From Myxococcales bacterium (GTDB taxonomy: Bacteria > Myxococcota > B64-G9), in contig JAAZNF010000012.1 of assembly GCA_012798435.1 (NCBI GenBank), positions 1 through 51,886 of the forward strand: DNA of 51,886 nucleotides, read 5' to 3'. The notes below the pieces were generated by a model, which saw only the letters and a list, made by a program, of their open reading frames with translations, was not told where the DNA came from and searched no databases. The number at the start of each line of letters is the position of its first letter. The first letter of the stretch is position 1. The position numbers and the translations under genes are program-made. This document shows, in pieces, positions 16,898 to 23,935 of the stretch.

Positions 16898-18199
16898 ATG
16901 ACCCTGCTCAGTTCCATGTATACCGGCGTAAGCGGCCTGCAATCCAACGGCCTGGCCATCTCCATCATCGGAGACAACATCGCCAACGTGAACACCGTGG
17001 GCTTCAAGGCCTCCCGCGGCAACTTCGAGGACATGCTGCAGATGACGCTCCTCGGGCGCAACGGTTCGGCCAGCCAGCTCGGTGGCGGCTCGAACCTGAC
17101 CGACGTTCAGACCCTGTTCACCCAGGGCTCGCTGCTGAACACCGGACGGGCCACCGACCTGGCGGTGTCCGGCAACGGCTTCTTCATCCTGAACGGAACG
17201 GTGAACGGCGTGGAGGGGCGCTTCTACAGCCGCGCCGGACAGTTCTTCCTGGATCAGGACGGCTACCTGGTGAACCCCAACAACCTCAAGGTGCAGGGGT
17301 ACATGGCCGACGCCAACGGGGTCATCAGCGGTGTGCTGGGCGACCTCAACCTCACCGGCGTGAACGTCCCGCCGTTGCCCACCACCGAGGTCACGCTGAC
17401 CGCCAACCTGGACGCCAACGCCGCCGTGCTGGCCAACCCCTGGGATCCGGCCGATCCGGCGGGCACCTCCAACTTCAACACCACCCTCACGGTGTACGAC
17501 AGCCTGGGCAACGCCCACGAGGTGGTGGTGTACTTCCGCAAGACCGGCGCCAACGCCTGGGAGTGGCACGCCATGGTCGATGGCGGCGAGCTGACCGGCG
17601 GCACTCCGGGCACCCCCACGCAGATCGCAAACGGCACCCTGACCTTCACCACCGACGGGGCGCTGGACACCGAGACGGTGGCTGGCAATACGGTGGACTT
17701 CCTGGGAGCCACGCCAGGCCAGACCATCGACTGGGACTTCGGCGACTCCATCACCACCGATGGCGGCACCGGGCTGGCCGGCACCACCCAGTTCGCCGGC
17801 AACTCGGCGGTGAACTTCCTCAGCCAGAACGGCTACGCCACCGGCACACTGCAGATGCTCTCAGTGACCCCCGAGGGATTCATCACCGGAAGCTTCTCGA
17901 ATGGCGAGGTGCGCACCATCGCCCAACTGGCGCTGGCCACCTTCCAGAGCAACGAGGGCCTGGACCGCATCGGCGGCAACCTGTTCCTGGAGACGCGCGG
18001 TTCTGGCGAGCCGCTGATCGGCGCCGCCAACAGCGGCAGCCGCGGCACGGTGCACGCCTACTCCCTGGAGCAGTCGAACGTCGATCTGGCCGAGCAGTTC
18101 GTCGAGCTCATCGCCGCCCAGCGCGGCTTCCAGGCCAACTCCAAGACCATCGGCACCGCAGATCAGCTGCTGCAAGAGGTCATGAACCTCAAGCGCTGA
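16898..18199 (+). CDS. flgE: Flagellar hook protein FlgE
   Basis: 433 residues. The N-terminus SSMYTGVSGLQSNGLAISII and DNIANVNTVGFKASR and the C-terminus VDLAEQFVELIAAQRGFQAN are diagnostic of FlgE. The central domain has hook folds (FYSRAGQFFLDQDGYLVNPN). A strong Shine-Dalgarno (AAAGGAG) sits before ATG 16898. An inverted repeat, ACGGTA-TC-TACCGT, lies in the 45-base gap after flgD (16868-16881); its role is unknown. This is the last gene of the run started at 6636. Confidence 0.95.
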   Translation: MTLLSSMYTGVSGLQSNGLAISIIGDNIANVNTVGFKASRGNFEDMLQMTLLGRNGSASQLGGGSNLTDVQTLFTQGSLLNTGRATDLAVSGNGFFILNGTVNGVEGRFYSRAGQFFLDQDGYLVNPNNLKVQGYMADANGVISGVLGDLNLTGVNVPPLPTTEVTLTANLDANAAVLANPWDPADPAGTSNFNTTLTVYDSLGNAHEVVVYFRKTGANAWEWHAMVDGGELTGGTPGTPTQIANGTLTFTTDGALDTETVAGNTVDFLGATPGQTIDWDFGDSITTDGGTGLAGTTQFAGNSAVNFLSQNGYATGTLQMLSVTPEGFITGSFSNGEVRTIAQLALATFQSNEGLDRIGGNLFLETRGSGEPLIGAANSGSRGTVHAYSLEQSNVDLAEQFVELIAAQRGFQANSKTIGTADQLLQEVMNLKR

Positions 18200-18388
18200 T
18201 CCCCGGCCCCCGGTTCACTCCCGCCTGATCTCCTTTGCCGCCGTCGAGGTGGCCTCGAACCTCCCACGACCGCCGAAGCGCTCGTCCGCGTGACCCGGCC
18301 GGCCGGCGCGGACACTCGGGCCTTGGACCGCGGGGGCCCCAACGCCCCTGGCTGGGCGGAACATGCTCCCCAGCGCCTTTCTTGCCGG

Positions 18389-18404
18389 CGTCAAGAACCT
18401 GACG
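18389..18404. promoter_or_regulatory. Inverted repeat CGTCA-N6-TGACG, possible enhancer-binding site
   Basis: Perfect 5-base inverted repeat, centred about 107 bases upstream of the -24 GG at 18503. It has the same GTCA-N6-TGAC core and spacing as the repeat at 6489-6504 ahead of the other strong sigma54 promoter. It overlaps a TTCTTG-N7-CAAGAA repeat (18379-18397). Assignment as an NtrC-type activator site is inferred. Confidence 0.35.
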
Positions 18405-18501
18405 GGTTCGCTGTCCGAAGGCTTGGCGGTCTTGGAGCCTCCGGGCGGTGGCCTGAACAATAAAAACCTTTATATACAATGAGTTGGCTCGGAAGTTCGT
18501 C

Positions 18502-18517
18502 TGGCACCCCTATTGCA
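18502..18517 (+). promoter_or_regulatory. Sigma54 promoter of the fliL operon
   Basis: TGGCACCCCTATTGCA has GG at 18503-18504 and GC at 18515-18516, a near-perfect -24/-12 element. The predicted start is near 18528, so any start codon before that is excluded and GTG 18560 becomes the fliL start, with a leader of about 32 bases. Confidence 0.85.
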
Positions 18518-18559
18518 TTGAGCCAGGCCGACCGAGTCTCGTGCCGAAAGGAGTTGCTC

Positions 18560-19066
18560 GTGGCAGAACAAGAAAAGTCGCCCGAAGAAGCCGTGGTGGC
18601 GAAGGGTTCTTCGCCCCTGCCAGCGGTGCTCTCCGTGCTGAGCCTGTTGGTGGGAGGGGCCGCGCTGGCCCTGACCCTGCTGCGGCCTGCCGCGGCCCCG
18701 CACCAGGCGAACGGCGAGGCCAGCGAAGACGACGCGGCGGTCGATGAGCACGCGGGGAAGGGCCCGGGCCCGCTGTTTGCCATTACCGGGTTGATCGTGA
18801 ACCTGGCCGACCGGGACAGTGGTCACTACCTGAAGCTCAGCGTGTCCATCGAACTGCCAAACTAACAGGCTCTGGAAAAGCTGCGCGCGCGAGAGGCGGT
18901 GTTGCGCGACGGCGTGCTCACGCTGCTCGGCGACAAGACCGTGGAGCAGGTGCAGTCCGCCGAAGGCAAGCAGGCCCTGCGCCAGGGCATCGCGGCGCAA
19001 GTCGAGGAGATCCTCGGCGGCAAGAAGCCGCGCGGAGTGTTCTTCACCGAATTCGTGGTGCAGTGA
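18560..19066 (+). pseudogene. fliL: Flagellar stator-ring protein FliL, interrupted by one in-frame TAA
   Basis: One frame from GTG 18560 (Shine-Dalgarno AAAGGAG) to TGA 19064-19066 encodes a complete FliL of about 168 codons, broken by TAA at 18863-18865. Before it lie a short cytoplasmic tail, a membrane helix (LPAVLSVLSLLVGGAALALT) and the start of the periplasmic domain (GLIVNLADRDSGHYLKLSVS). After it the frame continues with QALEKLRAREAVLRDGVLTL and ends FFTEFVVQ, the classic FliL C-terminus. The truncated product (101 residues) would lose the ring-forming part. No start codon with a ribosome site follows the TAA. FliL supports stator units around the motor. The cause is unresolved, as in fliF. 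Confidence 0.85.
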
Positions 19067-19078
19067 GGTCCGGCGGCG

Positions 19079-20110
19079 ATGCCCCCTACCTTGTCACAAA
19101 ACGAAGTCGATGCCCTGATGGAGGCCCTGCAGGACGGGCGCATCGACACCGCCCAGGAACGCACGGTGATCACCCGCACCCCGGGCGGAGCCACCGGCAA
19201 GACTCCTGAAGTGAAGCCATACGATCTGGTCAGCCGCGAACGGGTGGTGCGGGGACGCATGCCGACGTTGGATGCCATCCATGGGCGCCTGGCGCGCGGA
19301 CTTTCACAGCAGCTCTGCGAGCTGGGGTTGCCCGAGGCCGAGATCGCTTCCGATCCCGCGGCGCCGCAGAAGATGGGCGAGTTTTTGAGCTACCAGACCA
19401 GCCCTGCCTGCATCAACCTGCTGTCCATCCCGCCGCTGCAAGGGACCGCGCTGCTGTGCGTGCAGCCCAACCTGTTCTTCGCCCTGCTCAGCATGGCCTT
19501 CGGGGGCCAGGCCATGGTGGCAGACGCGGCCTTGCCGGTGCGACCGCGGGCGGATCTGAGCGCGGTGGAAACGGAGTTTGCCCGCCTGCTCTCCGAGGCC
19601 TTCGCCCGGGCAGCCGCTGCGGCCTGGAGCGAAGTGCTGGCGCTCAAGCCGGCCTACCTGCGCACCGAGGTGTCCGCGGAGCACCTCATGACCGGCTCCA
19701 GCGGCGATCTGGTGATGGCTTGCGCCTTTCCGATGCGCGTGGCGGACGTCGAGGGCCGGCTGGACCTGGCCTTGCCTTATACCTCGCTGGAGCCGGTGAA
19801 GCCGCGCCTGGCCGAGCATCCGCAGGAAGAGAGCCCCGCCGACCGGGAGCGCTGGCAGCGCAACCTGCGGCTGGCCGTGGCTCACGTTCCCTTGCGCCTG
19901 TCGATCGAGCTGGGCCGCAGCGCCATGAGCCTGCGCCGCCTGCTCGACCTCCAGGTGGGGCAGGTGGTGCGGCTGGAGGAACACCCGGGAGGGCCACTGC
20001 GGCTGTTCTTGGGCGGCGCGCACAAGGGTGTGGCCATCCCGGTGGAGCAGAACGGAAAGTTCGCCATCGAATTCGTGGAATGGAGGAAGCCCGATGACGC
20101 CCGAGGCTAA
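19079..20110 (+). CDS. fliM: Flagellar motor switch protein FliM
   Basis: 343 residues. The N-terminal CheY-P binding peptide is present (LSQNEVDALMEAL, residues 5-17), then the FliM middle domain (RERVVRGRMPTLDAIHGRLA) and a C-terminal SpoA domain (RRLLDLQVGQVVRLEEHPGG). FliM connects FliG to the FliN ring and receives the chemotaxis signal, so a CheY is implied although no che gene lies in this window. It sits 12 bases after fliL. Confidence 0.95.
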   Translation: MPPTLSQNEVDALMEALQDGRIDTAQERTVITRTPGGATGKTPEVKPYDLVSRERVVRGRMPTLDAIHGRLARGLSQQLCELGLPEAEIASDPAAPQKMGEFLSYQTSPACINLLSIPPLQGTALLCVQPNLFFALLSMAFGGQAMVADAALPVRPRADLSAVETEFARLLSEAFARAAAAAWSEVLALKPAYLRTEVSAEHLMTGSSGDLVMACAFPMRVADVEGRLDLALPYTSLEPVKPRLAEHPQEESPADRERWQRNLRLAVAHVPLRLSIELGRSAMSLRRLLDLQVGQVVRLEEHPGGPLRLFLGGAHKGVAIPVEQNGKFAIEFVEWRKPDDARG

Positions 20111-20414
20111 GACCAAAGCCGCCGAGTCCGCGCCGGTCGACCAAGGCCGCGACCACAACCTGGAGCTCATGCTGGACGTGCCGCTCAACTTCTCCGCCGA
20201 GCTGGGAGGTTGTTCCCTCACCGTGGGCGAGATCCTGCAGCTCTCGCGCGGCAAGGTGATCGAGCTCGACAAGCTGGCGGGCGAGCCCCTGGACCTCACG
20301 GTGAACGGCCGGCTCATCGCCCACGGCGAGGCGGTGGTGGTCAACGAGCGGTTCGGTGTGCGCATCCTGGATATCGCCAGCCCGTCTGAGCGGCTGGCCC
20401 GCATGCGCGGCTGA
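20094..20414 (+). CDS. fliN: Flagellar motor switch protein FliN
   Basis: 106 residues from ATG 20094, overlapping the fliM end by 17 bases; TGGAGGAAG upstream is the Shine-Dalgarno. It is a single SpoA domain (MLDVPLNFSAELGGCSLTVG then LSRGKVIELDKLAGEPLDL and VVVNERFGVRILDI), the typical FliN sequence. It forms the base of the C ring with FliM and docks FliH/FliI. Confidence 0.95.
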   Translation: MTPEAKTKAAESAPVDQGRDHNLELMLDVPLNFSAELGGCSLTVGEILQLSRGKVIELDKLAGEPLDLTVNGRLIAHGEAVVVNERFGVRILDIASPSERLARMRG

Positions 20415-20426
20415 AGGAGGCGGGTC

Positions 20427-21065
20427 ATGAACGCGTGCGCGGTATTGCTGCTCTCGGCGCTGGCTGCCAGCTCACCGCAGGCCGCCGAGCCGGAGGTTGG
20501 CTCGTTGCGGCAGCGGTTGGCCGCGGAGCTTCTGGCGCCCGAGCCGCCCCAAGCCGCCGCTTCCGTCCCGGCATCGGCGCCCGCGGAGCCGGCCGTCGTC
20601 TCCGCGTCGGAGAAAGCGCCGGCGTCACCGCATGCCGGTCCCACGGTGGGCTCCGCCGCAATGTCCGTGCCGGCATGGCCGGCGCTGTTGCTGCTGGTCG
20701 GCCTGGGTGGGGTGTGGGTGTGGACACGGCGTCGGACGCCTCGTTCTGCCGCGGTGCCGCTGCACCGTCTGGCCAGCCTGCCCATGGGAGGCCGGCGCTC
20801 GTTGGTGTTGGTCGAGGTGATGCAGCAACGCTTGCTGGTCGGCTGCTCCGAAAAAGGGCTTTCTCTGCTGGCTCGCTTGAACGGCCCGGCCACGGAGGAA
20901 GAGCCGGCGGCCGACGCAGACGACCCCAGCGCCGACGAGCGTGCCTTCAACCGCTTGCTGGACGCCGCCGAGGCCGCCGATCGTTCCCCGGCCGCCAATC
21001 CCGGGCGCGTGCCCGGCGAGCAACGCGACCTGGCCCGCAAGTTGCGAAACCTGGGGAGGATCTAG
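20427..21065 (+). CDS. fliO: Flagellar biosynthesis protein FliO
   Basis: 212 residues. A signal-like N-terminus (ACAVLLLSALAASSPQAAE) and an Ala/Pro-rich stretch are followed by one membrane helix (AWPALLLLVGLGGVWVWT). The cytoplasmic FliO domain (PLHRLASLPMGGRRSLVLVE, then LLVGCSEKGLSLLARL) comes next, and a variable tail. FliO assists assembly of the FliP ring. Sequence is weakly conserved in this family; the position between fliN and fliP makes the call firm. Confidence 0.9.
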   Translation: MNACAVLLLSALAASSPQAAEPEVGSLRQRLAAELLAPEPPQAAASVPASAPAEPAVVSASEKAPASPHAGPTVGSAAMSVPAWPALLLLVGLGGVWVWTRRRTPRSAAVPLHRLASLPMGGRRSLVLVEVMQQRLLVGCSEKGLSLLARLNGPATEEEPAADADDPSADERAFNRLLDAAEAADRSPAANPGRVPGEQRDLARKLRNLGRI

Positions 21066-21071
21066 GGCGCC

Positions 21072-21815
21072 ATGTCCGTCCCCCGCCTGGCACTGTTGAT
21101 CTGCCTCCTGGCGCTGCCGCGGCTGGCCGGCGCTGAACCCGTCCCGGCGGATGCGGCCGCCGTCACGCTCTCGGTGCAGGGCGGCGGGCAGATGTCGGTG
21201 GCTCTCAAAATCCTGCTCATGCTCACCGCGCTGGCCTTCGCGCCGGCCATCCTGATGTGCCTCACCTCCTTCACCCGCATCATCGTGGTGCTGGGCTTCT
21301 CGCGGCAGGCGCTGGGATTGGGTCAGACCCCGCCCACTCAGGTGCTGATCGGCATCGCCTTGTTCCTCACCCTGTTCACCATGGCGCCCACCCTGGGGCG
21401 CATCCAGCGCCAGGCGGTGGACCCCTACCTGGCCGGGCAGCTCGACGAAGGCCAGGCCTTCTCCCAAGGTTTTACCGTGCTCAAGGATTTCATGCTGCGC
21501 CATACCCGCGAGGACGACCTGCGGCTGTTCTACGGTATCGCCGGCGAGGCGCGCCCGGAGAACGCGCTCTCGGTCCCGGCGCGCATCCTGGCGCCGGCCT
21601 TCATGTTGAGCGAGCTGAAGACCGCTTTTCAGATGGGTTTTCTGCTCTTTTTGCCGTTCTTGCTCATCGATCTCATCGTGTCCTCGGTGCTCATGGCCAT
21701 GGGAATGATGATGCTGCCGCCGGTGATCGTGTCGCTTCCCTTCAAGATCCTGCTGTTCGTGCTGGCCGACGGTTGGAACCTGCTGATCGGGTCCTTGGCC
21801 CATAGCTTCGCCTGA
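21072..21815 (+). CDS. fliP: Flagellar export gate protein FliP
   Basis: 247 residues with a cleavable signal peptide (LALLICLLALPRLAGA), unusual for an inner-membrane protein but normal for FliP. The conserved core is clear: LMCLTSFTRIIVVLGFSRQA, FMLSELKTAFQMGFLLFLPF and MAMGMMMLPPVIVSLPFK. Five FliP subunits form the export gate with FliQ and FliR. Confidence 0.96.
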   Translation: MSVPRLALLICLLALPRLAGAEPVPADAAAVTLSVQGGGQMSVALKILLMLTALAFAPAILMCLTSFTRIIVVLGFSRQALGLGQTPPTQVLIGIALFLTLFTMAPTLGRIQRQAVDPYLAGQLDEGQAFSQGFTVLKDFMLRHTREDDLRLFYGIAGEARPENALSVPARILAPAFMLSELKTAFQMGFLLFLPFLLIDLIVSSVLMAMGMMMLPPVIVSLPFKILLFVLADGWNLLIGSLAHSFA

Positions 21816-21825
21816 GGAACGCGCC

Positions 21826-22095
21826 ATGACGCCCGCCTTTGCCGTCGAATACGCCCGCTCGGCTCTCCAGGTCGCCATGCTGGTCTCCGGCCCGGTGTTG
21901 ACCGCCGGCCTGGTGGTGGGTCTGGTGGTTTCTATCTTCCAGGCGGTGACCCAGATCCATGAGGCCTCGCTGGCTTTCATCCCCAAGATCGTGGCCATGG
22001 CCATCGCCGCCTACCTGTCGGCGGGTTGGATGATCGACACCCTGCTCGATTTCACTCGGCACTCATTTTCCTTGCTGCCGCAGATGGGAGGGTGA
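21826..22095 (+). CDS. fliQ: Flagellar export gate protein FliQ
   Basis: 89 residues with two membrane helices (LVSGPVLTAGLVVGLVVSIF and FIPKIVAMAIAAYLSAGWMI) joined by the conserved QAVTQIHEASLAF loop. It is a subunit of the FliPQR export gate. Shine-Dalgarno GAGGAACG precedes ATG 21826. It is tightly packed between fliP and fliR. Confidence 0.95.
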   Translation: MTPAFAVEYARSALQVAMLVSGPVLTAGLVVGLVVSIFQAVTQIHEASLAFIPKIVAMAIAAYLSAGWMIDTLLDFTRHSFSLLPQMGG

Positions 22096-22096
22096 C

Positions 22097-22870
22097 GTGT
22101 CGCTGCCGCTGCTGCCGCTCAGCGCCGGGTTGTTCTTGATGGTGCGCCTGACGGGTCTCATGGCGGCCGCACCATTCTTCGGGCTGGAAGGATTCCCCTG
22201 GGCGTTGCGCCTATTGTTGGCGCTCGGTACGGCTGTAGTGCTGGCACCGGTGGCGCCGCCTACGGCCCCGCCCGCCGACCTGGTGGATCTGGCACTGCGC
22301 GGGGCCGCGGAGGCCCTGCTCGGGCTGGGCCTCGGCCTGTGCGCCGGGATGTTCCTGGCCGGGGCCAAGCTGGCCGGGCAGTGGATGGGGTTGCAGATGG
22401 GCCTGGGTTTTGCCGGGCTGGTCGATCCCGGTTCCAACGATCCGCAGGGGGCGCTGGCGCATCTTTTGAGCTGGATCGCCCTGGCGGTGTTCGTGGCTGC
22501 CGACGGACATCACGGCCTGTTGTGGGCCGTGGCTCGCGGCTGCCAGTCGGTGCCTCCCGGGGAAGCGGCGCGCTCGCTGGGCGCGCTGGCGCTGGGTGTG
22601 CCGCAGGCGGGCGCAGCGCTGTTTTTTGCTGCAGTGTCGTTCGCCGCCCCGGTGGTGGCGGTGGTGTTCTCGGTTCAGGTCGGGCTGGCGCTGCTGGCGC
22701 GGGCCGCGCCACAGTTCAACCTGCTGTCGATCGGATTCATCGTCACCATCCTGGCGGGACTGTGGGTGCTGTCGCTCAGCCTGGAGGGAGTGGGAGAGAG
22801 CGTACGCTGGGAGAGCCAGCGCTCGCTGGACTTGGCGCTGCAGACCGGCGGCGTCCAGGCCGGGCCCTAG
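22097..22870 (+). CDS. fliR: Flagellar export gate protein FliR
   Basis: 257 residues from GTG 22097, one base after the fliQ stop, with GGGAGGGTG upstream. It has six or so hydrophobic helices and typical FliR segments (LFLMVRLTGLMAAAPFFGL, GLQMGLGFAGLVDPG-like KLAGQWMGLQMGLGFAGLVD, and APQFNLLSIGFIVTILAGLW). It completes the FliPQR gate and contacts FlhB. Confidence 0.94.
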   Translation: MSLPLLPLSAGLFLMVRLTGLMAAAPFFGLEGFPWALRLLLALGTAVVLAPVAPPTAPPADLVDLALRGAAEALLGLGLGLCAGMFLAGAKLAGQWMGLQMGLGFAGLVDPGSNDPQGALAHLLSWIALAVFVAADGHHGLLWAVARGCQSVPPGEAARSLGALALGVPQAGAALFFAAVSFAAPVVAVVFSVQVGLALLARAAPQFNLLSIGFIVTILAGLWVLSLSLEGVGESVRWESQRSLDLALQTGGVQAGP

Positions 22871-22882
22871 GGAGTGTCGCAC

Positions 22883-23935
22883 ATGGCCGAAGAAACCACC
22901 CAGGAACGCAATCAGCCGGCCAGCGCCCGGCGCGAACGCGAGTTCCGCGAGCGTGGGGACCGCGGCCTGAGCCACGAGCTGATCACAGTGGTGGTGCTGG
23001 GGACCTCGGCCCTGGTGGTGGGGCTGGCGCCGACCCTCAGCGGTGGCGCGCGCTCTTTCTTCATCGGCACCCTCTCGAACCTGGACGGCCCACCGCTGGA
23101 GGGGTTGGCGCGGGGGCTGTCGGTTGGCACGGCGGCGCTGTTGCCGGTGTTCGCCCTGGCGCTGGCGGCCGCCGCCGCAGGACACGCGGTGCAGGGCGGC
23201 TTCGTCTTCGCTCCACGAGCCATCGAACCGGACTGGAACCGGCTTCGGCCGTGGCCCCGGTTGAAGCAGCTCCTCTTCTCGCGCCGGGCACTGGCAGAGC
23301 TGCTGAAGGCCCTGCTCAAGGCGGCGGTGATCGCCGGCGTCGTGACCCTGTGCCTGCGCCGCGATCTGCCGGCCATCGTCGCCCTGGCACGCGAATCGCC
23401 CGGCGGTCTGGCCTGGTACCTGTCGGACGCGGCGGTGCGCCTGTTCGGCCTGGCCGCCCTCGGTCTGTCAGGGATCGCCGCTGCTGATCTGGTGTTCAAC
23501 CGTTGGGACTTGAGCAAGCGCATGCAAATGACCCGCCAGGAAGCCCGAGATGATTATAAGGAGCAGGAGGGGGACCCGGTGGTGCGTTCGCGCCGGCGCC
23601 AGCGCTACCGGGCCCTGACCGCGAACCGCATCCTGCGCGAGGTGCCGCGCGCCGACGTGGTGGTGACCAACCCGACCCACCTGGCGGTGGCATTGCGCTA
23701 CCAGCGCACCCGCGAGAACGCGCCGCGCCTCACCGCCAAGGGTCAGGACGCGCTGGCGGAGCGCATCCGGCGCCTGGCCCGGCGCCACGGGGTGCCGGTC
23801 CTGGAAAACCGGCCGCTGGCGCGTTCTTTGTTCCGCAAGGTCAAGGTGGGCCAGCCGATCCGGCCGGAGTTCTTCCGGGCGGTGGCCGAGATCTACGCCG
23901 CCTTGTACCGGCGGCGGGGTGAGGTGGCGCCATGA
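22883..23935 (+). CDS. flhB: Flagellar export switch protein FlhB
   Basis: 350 residues from ATG 22883. GTG 22874 is in frame but too close to the AGGGAG ribosome site. The N-terminus has the usual KT/REF-type sequence (REREFRERGDRGLSHELI), followed by four membrane helices. The autocleavage motif NPTH begins at N263 (VVTNPTHLAVALRY). FlhB switches export from rod/hook to filament substrates once FliK signals hook length. It overlaps flhA by 4 bases. Confidence 0.96.
   Translation: MAEETTQERNQPASARREREFRERGDRGLSHELITVVVLGTSALVVGLAPTLSGGARSFFIGTLSNLDGPPLEGLARGLSVGTAALLPVFALALAAAAAGHAVQGGFVFAPRAIEPDWNRLRPWPRLKQLLFSRRALAELLKALLKAAVIAGVVTLCLRRDLPAIVALARESPGGLAWYLSDAAVRLFGLAALGLSGIAAADLVFNRWDLSKRMQMTRQEARDDYKEQEGDPVVRSRRRQRYRALTANRILREVPRADVVVTNPTHLAVALRYQRTRENAPRLTAKGQDALAERIRRLARRHGVPVLENRPLARSLFRKVKVGQPIRPEFFRAVAEIYAALYRRRGEVAP

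Larger units (their letters stand above)
18200..18559. other. Noncoding region between flgE and fliL
   Basis: 360 bases with no supported gene. It holds GC-rich stem-forming stretches around 18330-18360 without a T-run, an inverted repeat CGTCA-N6-TGACG at 18389-18404, an A/T-rich patch at about 18457-18479, and the sigma54 promoter at 18502. This looks like an operon boundary: end of the hook operon and promoter plus upstream activator region of the fliL operon. Confidence 0.7.
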
